From positions 1 to 53,374 of the forward strand of contig JASEFS010000015.1 in NCBI GenBank assembly GCA_030018495.1: a DNA stretch of 53,374 bases, given 5' to 3'. The position numbers and the translations under genes were made by a program. This document shows positions 25,039 to 34,142 of the stretch, one piece after another (within the stretch, counting starts at the first letter, position 1; each line of letters begins with the position of its first letter). The notes beneath the pieces were generated by a model, which saw nothing but the letters and a program-made list of their open reading frames with translations, ran no database searches and was not told the origin of the DNA. The stretch comes from Deltaproteobacteria bacterium (lineage in GTDB: Bacteria; Desulfobacterota; Desulfobaccia; Desulfobaccales; 0-14-0-80-60-11).

Positions 25039-25428
25039 TTAAAGCTTTTTTTCCCTGATCTCGGCCACTAAGTCGGGAGCAACCGGAGGCGCCTGGTTGC
25101 CCCAGGCCTGGCGGACATAGCTCACGATCGCGGCCACTTCCCGGTCATTGAAGGTGTCTTTCCAGGCGGGCATCAGTCCCAGCCGGCCCTGGCGGCCGTT
25201 CAACACGGTGCCGACCACCGGCGCCGGGTCCCCTAAGACAAATGGGTTGCCTTTCAGGGCCGGAAATTTGTCCGGCAGGCCTTCGCCGTTGGTGCGGTGG
25301 CAGGCCGCGCAGGTGTCGTTGAACTTCCCCTGCCCCAGCTTAATAAGGTCCCCCGGCTCCTGGCCCCGGACAGGCAGAGAGGCAGCCAGAAGGCATAAGA
25401 AAATAACGATCGCCAGAACGATTCTCAT
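25039..25428 (-). CDS. Periplasmic monoheme class I cytochrome c
   Basis: 129 residues. A signal peptide (VLAIVIFLCLLAASLPVRG) is followed by one heme motif CAACH near residue 41 and a later Met in GLMPAWKD as likely axial ligand. The ending REVAAIVSYVRQAWGN is the usual C-terminal helix. It is a small soluble electron carrier. AGAGGAAG precedes the ATG. It lies downstream of nrfHA on the same strand, but a terminator (25562-25600) and repeats separate them. Confidence 0.92.
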   Translation of the reverse strand: MRIVLAIVIFLCLLAASLPVRGQEPGDLIKLGQGKFNDTCAACHRTNGEGLPDKFPALKGNPFVLGDPAPVVGTVLNGRQGRLGLMPAWKDTFNDREVAAIVSYVRQAWGNQAPPVAPDLVAEIREKKL

Positions 25429-25470
25429 ATCTTCACTTCCTCTGATACCAATGGATTCAAAAGGTATTAT

Positions 25471-25517
25471 TAGGGGCGCAATTTATTGCGCCCTAAAGGG
25501 CGTGATAAATCACGCCC
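25471..25517. repeat. Two adjacent palindromes, GGGCGCAA/GGGCGTGA type
   Basis: GGGCGCAATTTATTGCGCCC is a palindrome and is followed by AAGGGCGTGATAAATCACGC. Both are hairpins with AT-rich centres and similar stems, of a separate dispersed family from the RAYT-linked one. They fill the gap upstream of the cytochrome c gene. Confidence 0.7.
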
Positions 25518-25561
25518 CTACGATTGTTGCCTTCGGATTGCGACTTGGCATGAAAAGCGCA

Positions 25562-25600
25562 AAGCCGGGAAAGGGTCCGGTTAAACCGCCTTCCCGGCTT
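25562..25600 (-). terminator. Terminator of nrfHA
   Basis: AAGCCGGGAA (25562-25571) and TTCCCGGCTT (25591-25600) form a perfect 10-base-pair stem; the loop contains a smaller CGGTTAAACCG hairpin. It lies 41 bases after the nrfA stop. The T-run on the minus strand is weak. Confidence 0.6.
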
Positions 25601-25640
25601 ATTGATTTTGTTTATAATGGTTATTTTCCGGAAGCGGCCG

Positions 25641-27140
25641 TCACTTCCCCATGGCTGCGGGGGAGATGATCATATCCTGGACCGAGAAGGGGTCCTTGAA
25701 CTCAAGTTCCGGCCGGAAATTCAGCGGCTTCACGCCCCGCTTGTTGAGATATTTGGCCAGCTCCAGGTTCACTTCCGCGGGCACCTCCACCCCGGCCTTG
25801 GTCAGGGCCTGGCGCAGCAGGGCCTCGCTTTTGGCGGCCATGGCCACGGCGTCGCCGCAAATCCGCCCGGCTTCGGTGGGGTTGTGGAAGCCCACGGAGT
25901 TTTCGGCGCCGATGAAGTTCACCCGGTAAAAAGCCTCCAGATAATAATCTTTGGCCTTGTCATAAAGCCCTTTGTCTATGGTCTTGCCTTCCGCCTGAGC
26001 CTTGTGGGCCATCTCGAAGAGCTTGGCCGCGGTGGCCGTGGCATAGCCGGCCCGGTTCATGAGGGACACGGTGCGGTCCTGAATGGCGATGACCCGGTCC
26101 CTGAGCCACTGGGTGGTTTCGGCGTGGCACTGCGTGCAGGCATGCAGGTCCTTTTTCATGGGGCTGGTCACATCATGGTCGGACACCTTGTTGGCCCCGA
26201 TGCGGACATAGGGCATGTGGCAGTCGGCGCAGGCCGCGCCCGCCTTCCAGTGGGTGCCGCCCCGGCTGAAAAATTCATACTCCGGGTGGCGGATAAAGGC
26301 CAGCTTGAAGCCGGTGACGCTCTGCTTCCACTCTCCCACCTTAGGGTCGTTCTTGATGAGCTTGATAATGTTTTCGACGGAGATGTCCCCTTCCTTGCTG
26401 CCCTCATAAGGGAAGAAGAGGCCCACGGACTGCATTTTTTCGTCTTTGGGGATGTTGTAGGTGACGTGGCATTGGGCGCAAACCAGGCTCCGCATCTGCT
26501 GGCGGCTGGCCTCCTCCCATTTGACCCCCATCAGGGGAAAGGACCTCTGGGCCACCGGGTGGGTGATCTTGAGAGCCATGGTTTTGTTATCATGGCAATC
26601 CACACAGGACACTCCGGTCTTCTGAAAGTCCACCGGAATCTTGGCATGAACGTCAAGATACGGCAGGCGGAAATAATCCACCCCCATCTCCTTCTCCAGC
26701 TTGGGGGCAAAAAGGGATTTGCAGCTCAGGCAGACGCCCCCGGCCTTGAGGCGGGAAGGATCGATCTCCAACTGGTCAATGAGCATGTAATGATGCCCCC
26801 GGGGCTCGTTGTACTCGATGCCGAAGCCCCAGCCGTTAAACAAAAGTGCCATGTAGGGGAATTCGCTCAGCTTGTCATAGACTACCAGATCGGTGTCCCA
26901 GCCCTTTTTATATTTACTCTTGCTGGCCGGCTTGGGATCTTTGGTTTTTTTCCACAGGTCGTATTCCAGAGGGTAGGCCTGGCCCCAAACCGCGGGGTCG
27001 TATTCCCCGTCGGGGATGCTCACCGGCTTCACGGGCTCCGTCTTCGGGGGAGAGCAGGCGCAAAGGAAAAAAGCCATACCTGTAACAACCACAGTCACAA
27101 GAATTAAAAACAGCGCTCTCGTTTTCATAATCTTATCCAT
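25641..27140 (-). CDS. nrfA: NrfA, pentaheme cytochrome c nitrite reductase
   Basis: 499 residues. It reduces nitrite to ammonium with six electrons in the periplasm. Five heme sites are visible: CLSCK (137-141, the Lys-ligated active-site heme), CVDCH (179), CAQCH (221), CADCH and CTQCH. The Tyr in CAQCHVTY and the His in MKKDLHACTQCH region fit catalytic and axial residues. The N-terminus has a lipoprotein-type signal (FFLCACSPP), so it is probably tethered. ATG at 27128 is an equally good start. It follows nrfH on the same strand. Confidence 0.96.
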   Translation of the reverse strand: MDKIMKTRALFLILVTVVVTGMAFFLCACSPPKTEPVKPVSIPDGEYDPAVWGQAYPLEYDLWKKTKDPKPASKSKYKKGWDTDLVVYDKLSEFPYMALLFNGWGFGIEYNEPRGHHYMLIDQLEIDPSRLKAGGVCLSCKSLFAPKLEKEMGVDYFRLPYLDVHAKIPVDFQKTGVSCVDCHDNKTMALKITHPVAQRSFPLMGVKWEEASRQQMRSLVCAQCHVTYNIPKDEKMQSVGLFFPYEGSKEGDISVENIIKLIKNDPKVGEWKQSVTGFKLAFIRHPEYEFFSRGGTHWKAGAACADCHMPYVRIGANKVSDHDVTSPMKKDLHACTQCHAETTQWLRDRVIAIQDRTVSLMNRAGYATATAAKLFEMAHKAQAEGKTIDKGLYDKAKDYYLEAFYRVNFIGAENSVGFHNPTEAGRICGDAVAMAAKSEALLRQALTKAGVEVPAEVNLELAKYLNKRGVKPLNFRPELEFKDPFSVQDMIISPAAMGK

Positions 27141-27240
27141 CCATGAGGTTTTAAAATAGATTTCAAAAACTGGCGATTTCCCCGCAAAGGCGCGTGCCGG
27201 TGGAACGCCTGGCTGGAGAAGCAGCGATAAAAATCATGAA

Positions 27241-27711
27241 CTAATCCTGTGTCCAGGTTAAAATGACCCCGGTTCCCCGGTGGGTCACTTTGCGGTGGCA
27301 CTCCCAGCAGCGCCGCTCCTCGCTGATCCGGGCCATGATTTCCTGATGGCAGCGCTGGCAGTTTTCCTGAACAAAGCCTGCGCCGCGGTCTGAGATTTTT
27401 ATGGTGTCGGAAACCCGGCCCGTATGAAAGGCCAGGAAATCCTTGGCGCCGTCGATGGCTTTCCAGGTCAGGTGACGGGCCTTGGTATCGTTGGGCAAGT
27501 GGCAGTCAACGCATTTTATTTGGGCATGGGCGCCGGAGTGGAACCAGGATTCATATTCGGTTTCCATCACGTGGCAGCTGCCGCAGAATTCAGGGCTTTC
27601 AGTTTTGGCGTAAAGTCCGGGGGGGCCGAAGGCCAGGAACATTCCGAAAATTCCGGCGACGGCCAGGATGATGACGAGAACGAGGATTGGCCGGCCTGCT
27701 GATCCGCTCAT
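27241..27711 (-). CDS. nrfH: NrfH, tetraheme membrane cytochrome c (quinol dehydrogenase)
   Basis: 156 residues from ATG 27711, chosen because AGGAGC lies just upstream and the membrane anchor begins directly after. One membrane segment (ILVLVIILAVAGIFGMFLAF) is followed by four heme motifs: CGSCHVM (with the Met characteristic of NrfH), CVDCH, CQRCH and CWECH. NrfH oxidises menaquinol and feeds electrons to NrfA. The pair nrfHA is 100 bases apart and presumably one transcript. In sulfate reducers it both respires and detoxifies nitrite. Confidence 0.95.
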   Translation of the reverse strand: MSGSAGRPILVLVIILAVAGIFGMFLAFGPPGLYAKTESPEFCGSCHVMETEYESWFHSGAHAQIKCVDCHLPNDTKARHLTWKAIDGAKDFLAFHTGRVSDTIKISDRGAGFVQENCQRCHQEIMARISEERRCWECHRKVTHRGTGVILTWTQD

Positions 27712-27783
27712 GGCTGCTCCTGGACCTCGAAATGGTTGGGGTTTGTGCACTTGGGATCGGCCTTGTAAGGTAATCAGCCTTAA

Positions 27784-27807
27784 CAGGTTTGTCAACCTGC
27801 TGTCAAA
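27784..27807 (-). promoter_or_regulatory. Putative nrfH promoter region with overlapping palindrome
   Basis: On the minus strand two TTGACA boxes occur as a direct repeat (TTGACAGCAGGTTGACA). The second lies 17 bases from a weak -10 (TACCTT). The 16-base palindrome CAGGTT-TGTC-AACCTG (27784-27799) overlaps the second box. This is a plausible promoter and operator about 75 bases upstream of nrfH. Confidence 0.4.
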
Positions 27808-27898
27808 AAGAAAAACCGGTTTCAAATGTGATAAAAGAGCAATCAAGCCGGGTTCGCCCCGGCAATAAAGGAGAAAAGACCACAAGGTGAAGCACGCG

Positions 27899-28414
27899 AT
27901 GCACGACATTTTCTGGCGAATCTTGGCGCTCTTGGCGGCCATCCTGGCCCTGGCCGGCTCTCTTGGCTGCGGAGTGCGGCAATTGGCCCGGGGGGAGATC
28001 GAAGCACCCAGGGTTGAGTTTAGGGGGGTTGTTCCGGGGATGCCCTCTCAGGAGGGCTTGCCGTTTAAATGCCTCCTGGCCCTGGAGAACCCGAATCAGC
28101 AAGCTTTGGACGTTTTGGGCTACGACTACGAACTCTGGCTGGAAAATCAGAGCGTGGCCCAGGGCGCCAGCAGCGAGAGAATCTATCTGCCGCCCCAGGG
28201 AAAAACCGAGGTGGAATTTCCGGTATTCGTCAAGCTGCCCGCGGTGCTAAGCGTGGCGCCCGCGGCTTTGAACCGCCGGCGGGTCAATTACCAGATCGGC
28301 GGCGGTTTCAGGCTGGCCTCGGTCATGGGCGGGCTGTTCAGGGTGCCGTTCCGGTTCCGGGGGCAGACCACCCTGGATGAAGGCATGGAACTGATGCGGC
28401 TTTATGTGAAGTAA
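27899..28414 (+). CDS. LEA type 2 family lipoprotein
   Basis: About 171 residues. The signal peptide ends with a lipobox-like LAGSLGCG. The mature part (APRVEFRGVVPGMPSQEGLPFKC, LENPNQQALDVLGYDYEL, FPVFVKL) is a LEA type 2 / WHy-like beta domain, a family of bacterial envelope proteins of unclear function. ATG 27899 has AAGGTGA eight bases upstream; GTG 27887 is an alternative. It is divergent from nrfHA and ends at a strong hairpin. Confidence 0.75.
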   Translation: MHDIFWRILALLAAILALAGSLGCGVRQLARGEIEAPRVEFRGVVPGMPSQEGLPFKCLLALENPNQQALDVLGYDYELWLENQSVAQGASSERIYLPPQGKTEVEFPVFVKLPAVLSVAPAALNRRRVNYQIGGGFRLASVMGGLFRVPFRFRGQTTLDEGMELMRLYVK

Positions 28415-28428
28415 GAACGGGTCAAGCA

Positions 28429-28454
28429 AAGGGCGGGGATTTAATCCCGCCCTT
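28429..28454. terminator. Terminator hairpin between convergent genes
   Basis: AAGGGCGGG (28429-28437) and CCCGCCCTT (28446-28454), loop GATTTAAT, followed by AAATTT on the plus strand. It can serve the lipoprotein gene and, in the reverse sense, the small gene at 28474-28707. Confidence 0.65.
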
Positions 28455-28473
28455 AAATTTAGAAACCAGTCTC

Positions 28474-28707
28474 TTATTTTTTCAGCATTACCAGGGCCCG
28501 GTAGGGTTCCTCGGCTCGGAGCGGGAAGTCCAGGACCAGATCGCCCGGATAGCCCTGGGTATCCCGGCTCACCACCTGAAAGTCGCCTTTGGCCAGGTGC
28601 TCATTCAGCATTTGAAGCGCTTCGGCGTCGTATTCCTCTGACATTTCAATCTGATTGGTGGGAGTGTAAGACACAGCCCAAGCCCTCGCTGCTACCATTT
28701 CAGCCAT
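28474..28707 (-). CDS. Small soluble protein, hypothetical
   Basis: 77 residues from ATG 28707, chosen for GGGAG upstream; an apparent extension to 28770 is encoded by a REP-like repeat and is probably not translated. The sequence (MSEEYDAEALQMLNEHLAKG, VVSRDTQGYPGDLVLDFPL) has no signal peptide or membrane segment. No family is recognised. Confidence 0.5.
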   Translation of the reverse strand: MAEMVAARAWAVSYTPTNQIEMSEEYDAEALQMLNEHLAKGDFQVVSRDTQGYPGDLVLDFPLRAEEPYRALVMLKK

Positions 28708-28742
28708 TGCTTTCTCCCTGAGTTCAAAAGCAGAGTCTTTTT

Positions 28743-28768
28743 GCACAGGCTGGAAAGCCGGTGCCACC
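28743..28768. repeat. REP-like palindrome of the RAYT-associated family
   Basis: GCACAGGCTGGAAAGCCGGTGCCACC, nearly identical to the copy at 3142-3167, with one stem mismatch. Confidence 0.7.
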
Positions 28769-28834
28769 ATTTTTTGGAAGGAAGAATTATCCGGGACAGT
28801 GAATTATCAATAACAGGTGACGCTTGTTCACAAG

Positions 28835-29389
28835 CTAAGAGGTTGATGCAGCTCTGTCAAGGCGGCTTGAGCTTTTTGGCCATTCAGCGATCACCATCGC
28901 CCGAAAGCCTCGCACGAGAGTTTGCCGAGTCGGCTCAGCCAAATTTGCCACAGGCTTTACCATCTCCGTGGCGCCCTGGCGCCAGCCGCGTCCCCGGCCC
29001 GATCCCCGGCCTCTATCCTCCACCTGCGGGGAGAACAAAAAAGGAAAGTAGATGAGGATTAGACAGACGATAATAAATATCCACAAGGCAATGCTTCGGG
29101 TTTTAGGATTGGGGATCACGCGCTGGAACAGCCCCACGATTATGGACCAGTGCAGGTAGATATGCAGCGCCAGGAATGCCAGCATGGTCAGGGCCAAATA
29201 AAAATGGATGTCACCCCACTGGTGCCGGTCCAGGCCGAACAGATATAAATCCACTCTGCGCCCGTAGGCGACTTGGGCCTCCCGGCCGGGCAGCAGGATA
29301 TAGTTCATGAGAAGGCCGATGCCCGCAATGGCCGCCAGAAGCACAAACATGATTATGTCGATGATGAAATTGAGTTTCGGTCTGTCCAT
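28835..29389 (-). CDS. DUF4405 membrane protein, probable cytochrome b-like
   Basis: 184 residues. About three membrane segments (IIMFVLLAAIAGIGLLMNYI; FYLALTMLAFLALHIYLHW; IALWIFIIVCLILIYFPFLF) with His residues in HQWGDIHFY and ALHIYLHW that could ligate heme, as in the DUF4405 family. The C-terminal 60 residues are polar, Arg/Gly-rich and low in similarity to the family, and may be an extension over repeat-derived DNA. It lies just downstream of the giant kinase on the same strand. Confidence 0.75.
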   Translation of the reverse strand: MDRPKLNFIIDIIMFVLLAAIAGIGLLMNYILLPGREAQVAYGRRVDLYLFGLDRHQWGDIHFYLALTMLAFLALHIYLHWSIIVGLFQRVIPNPKTRSIALWIFIIVCLILIYFPFLFSPQVEDRGRGSGRGRGWRQGATEMVKPVANLAEPTRQTLVRGFRAMVIAEWPKSSSRLDRAASTS

Positions 29390-29436
29390 GACATTTCCCC
29401 AGGTTTAACCCCTGAAATTCCGGAGTTCGATAAGGT

Positions 29437-32400
29437 CTACCAGACCACAGGGAATTCTTCGGTCTTTTTCAACGGCACGGTAATGGTGATCCGGGTCCCT
29501 TTCCCCGGGGCCGAGTCCACGTCCAGGATTCCTCCCAAGTGGCTCAGACGCTCCCTGATGCTGAAAAGGCCGAATCCGCCAGCGGCCCCGCCGGACGGGG
29601 AGAGCTTTTCATCCACTTCAAAGCCGATGCCGTCGTCTGCCAGCCGGATGTGCAAGTCATCCCTTTCCCTGATAAAGGAAATTTCGGCATGCCGGGCCTC
29701 AGCATGTTTGACAATATTGGTCAGCAGTTCCCGCACCAGGCGGAAGAGGAGAACCCTCGCCCCCTCAGTGAGGGGATTGGGCTGACCGTCATGAATGACA
29801 TTGATGGCAATGTCATGCTGCTTTTGGAATTGCTCGGCCAGCCATTCCACCGCTTCTTCCAGGCCCATTTCGTAAAGAATAGGCAGGCTGAGTTCAAAGG
29901 TCAAATTTCTCGTGGAGCGGATAGCCTGCTCCAGAAAATGCCGCACTTCATTGGCCTGTTTTAGCATGGACGGGGATGAGATTCCCTGCTGCAAGCCTCC
30001 CAACTTGATTTTGGCCAGAGCCAGGGTCTGGCCGATTTCATCGTGGAGGAACTCAGCCAGGCGGCGGCGCTCCCGCTCTTCGGTCAAAGAAAGTTCAGAA
30101 GCCAAGGACCTCAAGTTTTCCTGGTATTGAGAAAGCTCCGCCTCCGCCTGTTTTTCCCGGGTGATATCCTGAATCATAGCCAGAGAATAGACCGGAAGGC
30201 CATCCTGTCCCCGGATCAGGGTGACATGCAGATGGCTCCATCTGAGATCGCCGTCTCTTCTGAAAAAACGCAGATAAAGGTTGTAGTCTTCCCGTTTGCC
30301 TGCCATGAGCTCCTGAAACATGGCCTGGCTTCTGGGTTCATCGTCCGGATGAGTGAGCATTCCCAAGGTCATGGAACGCAATTCTTCCCGGCTGTAACCT
30401 AACATGCGGCATAAGGCCGGATTGCTCTCCAAAAAAAGCCCCTGGGCATTTCTCAGACAAATGCCGACCGGAGCCCCCTCGAATATCCTCCTGAGCCGCA
30501 CCTCGCTCTCAGCCAGCGCCTGTTTGGCCCTGGCGTATTCGTCAATCTTTTCCAAAAGCTGTTCATTGGCCCGGGTCAAAGCCTCGGTGCGTTCCGCCAC
30601 CAGCTTTTCCAGATGCTCTTTATAGGTTTTCAGCGCCTCTTCCGCCTCTTTGCGGGCCGTTATGTCCAGCACGAAGCCCACGATTTCCAGAGGCTGGCCT
30701 TCGGCATCCCGGATCAGCTTGGATTCGTCCTGCATCCAGCGATAGGTGCCGTCCTTGTGGCGGAAGCGGTAATCAAGGCTGACATAGCCTTCCTCAAAAA
30801 GCTTGCGGATAAACCCCTTGACCTGCGGGATGGCCTCCGGGTGGGCGTGTTTCTTCCAAAATTCGGGATCCTGTAAGCATTCCGCGGGTTCGTAGCCTAG
30901 CAAAAGCCTGATGTTATCGCTCACAAAAGTGGGGGCATAATCGCCCTCGGCCTTGCGGCTGTAAATCACCGCGGGGGCAGAAGAGAGGAGGAATTGGAGC
31001 CGTTCCTTGGCAGCCTCCAGGTCCTTTTCCATTTCTTTTTGCCGGGTGATATCGAAAAATACCCCGCTGAAGTGGTCAAAGTTGCCCTCGGCATCGCACA
31101 TGGGTTGGCCCCTGGCCTGAATCCAGCGAACTTTGCCTGAGCTGTCCCGGATTTGATACTCTCGGACATACGATGTGCCGGCGGCCAGCGTTTGTTGGAG
31201 CGCTTCTTTTAAAGGCGGTATATCTTCGGGAACCACGACATCGTACCACTTGCGCCGCCGGGAATCGAAATCCGCTTTGGGGTAGCCGGTAAGTTCCTGG
31301 ATTTTGTCGTCAAAGAAATCAATAGACGAGTCGGGGTAGCATTTAAAGACCACAGCGGGGATATTCTGCACCAGCAGGCGGTATTCCGCTTCGCTGGCCC
31401 TTAAGGCCGCCTCCGCCTGCTTGCGCTCGGTAATCTCCCAGGCGGTTTCCACCGAACCGATGATGCGGCCGCCCGGCTCTTTTACCGGGGTCCCGGAGAT
31501 CAGCCAGATTCTACCCTCCGGATCCACCATCTCCCGGCTCTGCACCTCTCCCGAGGCCAGGCATAAGACAACCGGGCAGGATTCACAGGGCTCACTGCGG
31601 CCGTGCCAAATTTCGTAGCAATGGCGCCCGATGAGTTCTTCCAGAAGAGTTTTGACCGATTCTGCGGCAGCCCGGTTAGCCCACTTCAGACGCATGTCCA
31701 GGTCCTGAAAAACTACTAGTTCGGAAACAGCATTGAGAACCAGGGCTTTTTCCGCTTCCGCGGCCATCAGGCGTTCTTCCGCCTGCTTGCGGGCGGTGAT
31801 GTCCTCCGCGATGCCCACGATGCGTTCGATTTCGCCGTTTTCCCCTTTAACCGCAAAGCCCCGGTCCGACACCCAGCGGACCGAGCCGTCGGGGCGGACA
31901 ATGCGGTATTCCCGGGGCTCTCCGCCGCCGGTCTTCAGGATTTGCCAGAAAGATTTCAGGGCATACTCGCGGTCATCAGGGTGGATGCTCCGGAGCCACA
32001 TGGTGGGATCAGCAAGCGCAGCTTGCACCGGATGCCCCCAAATCCGTTCATAGGCCGGGCTGGCGTAAAGCAGTTTGCGTTTGCGCCAATCAAAAATCCA
32101 AAATTCTTCCCGGATGGTTTCGGCCAGTTCCCTGAAGCGCGTCTCGCTCCGGCGCAACGCCTCTTCGGCGCGCTGGCGTTCGGTGATGTCCCGCACCAAG
32201 GTGATAAAACGGGCTTCCGGCGCCTGCGGGTCGCCTTTGGCCGCAATGGACAGCTCGAACCAATCCGAACCTGAAGGGGTCTTCAGGCGATAGACGGCGC
32301 CCCGGTGACTTCCCTGGGACGCAGCCTCGGCCAAGGCCTGCTTGATAACCCTGACAACTTCCTCGGGCAGTATCTCTTGAATGGGCCTGCCCAAAAATTC

Positions 32401-33828
32401 TTCTGGAGGCACATAGAGCAAATCCGGCCGGGGGGTTCGATATTCATAGATGCGGCCTTCCCGGTCCACTTCGAAGAGAATATCGGGCAGGGCGTTCAGA
32501 GTGGCTTCCAGATGGTTGAGAGAATCTTCCAGGGCCCTGGCCGCCTGCTTGCGCTCGGTGATGTCCCGGAGTCCGACGATTCTGGCCTTGCGTCCATGGA
32601 AAGTGCAGGGAGCGCCAAAGGACTCGATTTGGATAATCTGGCCGTCCCGGCGCCGCAGTTCCAGCTCGAAATGACCTGTCTGGCCGGTGCGGATATATTC
32701 AAGAATGCGCTCTTGCGAATCGGGAGTGAACAGCTCAATGGCCTGCATGGAGAGCAGCTCGGAGGAAGAGTAGCCGGTAATATCTGCCAGGCGCTGGTTC
32801 AGATCGACCATGCGGAAATCTTCATGAACAAAAATGCCGTCAAAACCCTGCTCAACCAGAATGCGAAACCGGTCTTCACTTTCCTGGCGCGCCGCTTCCG
32901 CCTGCTGGCGTTCAGTAATATCATGCACAATGGAATAAAGCAGTTGTTTGCCGTGCACCTCCACGAGGCCGCTGAATACTTCAACATCACGGATGGCGCC
33001 GTCGGCCAGCCTATGGCGAAAACAGAAAACTTGAGATTCCCGGCTTGTGGCCCGCTGCATTTCCCGGAAAACCTGGTCGGCAGGCAATGTGTTGATGTCG
33101 GTGATTTTTTTCCGGGTGAGTTCGTCCCGGCTCAGGCCGTAGAACGAGCAGGCGGCCGGATTGGCATCAACGATATCGGCGGTCTCCGGATCAATGAGAA
33201 GCATGACCGCGTGACTGTTGGCAAAGAGGCTGGTGTAGCGCTGCTCCGACTCTCTGAGCGCGGCTTCGGTTTTTTGGCGCTCCCTGATTTCCTTTTGCAG
33301 TTCCGCGTTGGCCAGGGAGAGTTCCAAAGTGCGCTCTTGCACCCGCTTTTCCAGTTCGTCGCGGGATTGCTGTAACAAGATTTCCGCCTGCTTGCGTGCC
33401 GTAATATCATCGTAAAGCAGCAAAAGGTGGGTTTTCCCCTGCGCCTTATAAGTTCTGAAACGGCAGTCCAGCCAGACCTCTTTGCCGAAAGTGGATGCCA
33501 CATGAATTTCACGGCGCTCCTCCCGGTTGGTGGCCATGGCCTTTTTGGCCGTGGCCAGAAGACCGGATTCCTGCCAGGATTTAAGGTGGTGAATATTTTG
33601 TTTGAGAACATCCTCGCGGCTTCCCCCGATGATGCGGCCCGCGGCTTCATTGGCCAGGATGCATTGCCCTTGCTCGTCGTAAGCCGTAATGCCGAGAGTG
33701 GCGGTATTTACAATGGTTTGATTGAAGGCCAGTGCTTCTGACAGGCGCTTTTCCAAATGCCTGATCTGCCGGCGCAGATTCTGTAATTCCTCTGAAACCT
33801 GGCCTTGTTCAGAGCTCTTGATTTTCAT
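29437..33828 (-). CDS. Giant orphan histidine kinase with nine PAS domains (NarL-type kinase core)
   Basis: 1463 residues. Nine PAS/PAC units follow one another, each ending in a DITxRKQAE-like linker (about residues 140, 302, 421, 546, 675, 798, 935, 1072 and 1238). A HisKA_3 domain (EERERRRLAEFLHDEIGQTL) and HATPase (LVRELLTNIVKHAEARH, DDGIGF, GFGLFSIRERLSHLGG) end the protein. There are no membrane segments, so sensing is cytoplasmic. PAS 6 has four close Cys (C737, C748, C751, C756; SEPCESCPVVLC), which could bind a metal or cluster. HisKA_3 kinases normally pair with NarL-type regulators, but the nearest regulator (36526-37875) is NtrC-type. The signals are unknown. Confidence 0.93.
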   Translation of the reverse strand: MKIKSSEQGQVSEELQNLRRQIRHLEKRLSEALAFNQTIVNTATLGITAYDEQGQCILANEAAGRIIGGSREDVLKQNIHHLKSWQESGLLATAKKAMATNREERREIHVASTFGKEVWLDCRFRTYKAQGKTHLLLLYDDITARKQAEILLQQSRDELEKRVQERTLELSLANAELQKEIRERQKTEAALRESEQRYTSLFANSHAVMLLIDPETADIVDANPAACSFYGLSRDELTRKKITDINTLPADQVFREMQRATSRESQVFCFRHRLADGAIRDVEVFSGLVEVHGKQLLYSIVHDITERQQAEAARQESEDRFRILVEQGFDGIFVHEDFRMVDLNQRLADITGYSSSELLSMQAIELFTPDSQERILEYIRTGQTGHFELELRRRDGQIIQIESFGAPCTFHGRKARIVGLRDITERKQAARALEDSLNHLEATLNALPDILFEVDREGRIYEYRTPRPDLLYVPPEEFLGRPIQEILPEEVVRVIKQALAEAASQGSHRGAVYRLKTPSGSDWFELSIAAKGDPQAPEARFITLVRDITERQRAEEALRRSETRFRELAETIREEFWIFDWRKRKLLYASPAYERIWGHPVQAALADPTMWLRSIHPDDREYALKSFWQILKTGGGEPREYRIVRPDGSVRWVSDRGFAVKGENGEIERIVGIAEDITARKQAEERLMAAEAEKALVLNAVSELVVFQDLDMRLKWANRAAAESVKTLLEELIGRHCYEIWHGRSEPCESCPVVLCLASGEVQSREMVDPEGRIWLISGTPVKEPGGRIIGSVETAWEITERKQAEAALRASEAEYRLLVQNIPAVVFKCYPDSSIDFFDDKIQELTGYPKADFDSRRRKWYDVVVPEDIPPLKEALQQTLAAGTSYVREYQIRDSSGKVRWIQARGQPMCDAEGNFDHFSGVFFDITRQKEMEKDLEAAKERLQFLLSSAPAVIYSRKAEGDYAPTFVSDNIRLLLGYEPAECLQDPEFWKKHAHPEAIPQVKGFIRKLFEEGYVSLDYRFRHKDGTYRWMQDESKLIRDAEGQPLEIVGFVLDITARKEAEEALKTYKEHLEKLVAERTEALTRANEQLLEKIDEYARAKQALAESEVRLRRIFEGAPVGICLRNAQGLFLESNPALCRMLGYSREELRSMTLGMLTHPDDEPRSQAMFQELMAGKREDYNLYLRFFRRDGDLRWSHLHVTLIRGQDGLPVYSLAMIQDITREKQAEAELSQYQENLRSLASELSLTEERERRRLAEFLHDEIGQTLALAKIKLGGLQQGISSPSMLKQANEVRHFLEQAIRSTRNLTFELSLPILYEMGLEEAVEWLAEQFQKQHDIAINVIHDGQPNPLTEGARVLLFRLVRELLTNIVKHAEARHAEISFIRERDDLHIRLADDGIGFEVDEKLSPSGGAAGGFGLFSIRERLSHLGGILDVDSAPGKGTRITITVPLKKTEEFPVVW

Positions 33829-34142
33829 AGCTGGTCCCCGCTGCGCCGACTTACCTGATCAGGGTTCGCAGTGATCCGGGTGAAGAAGAAAGAAGATTGG
33901 AAAAAAGCCTGAGAATTAAAATTTAGGACGAAAATCGGGAGTTTTTTACTCATACCTGTGCTGGTGGCTAGGCGAAGCGCCGCCGGTCAGCGCGGCTTGG
34001 GCAAATTTGCACATGCGCTTAATATTTTAATCTTTTTTTTGCATTACTGTAAAAAATTTTGATTAGAAAAAGAGTGCCATAAGAAGATAATTGCGAACTG
34101 CGGCGATATTAAAGTTTTTTTACTTGAGAAGGGAGTGAATTG
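33829..34142. other. AT-rich intergenic spacer, probable promoter region
   Basis: 314 bases between two minus-strand genes. The half near 34020-34140 is markedly AT-rich with runs of T and A. No definite promoter, RNA or gene could be assigned. Confidence 0.4.

Noticed and set aside
25602-27107. 501-codon plus-strand frame opposite nrfA
   Set aside because: nrfA has five heme motifs on the other strand; this frame has no recognisable domain.
27771-27812. HcpR-type palindrome upstream of nrfH
   Set aside because: The two GTCAA-like half sites are direct, not inverted, repeats, so they do not form the TTGACnnnnGTCAA pattern.
28741-29055. 104-codon plus-strand frame beginning MHRLESRCHHF
   Set aside because: Its start is translated REP-like repeat and the rest is antisense to the DUF4405 gene.
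32305-33375. 356-codon plus-strand frame inside the giant kinase gene
   Set aside because: Antisense to clear PAS domains; no independent support.
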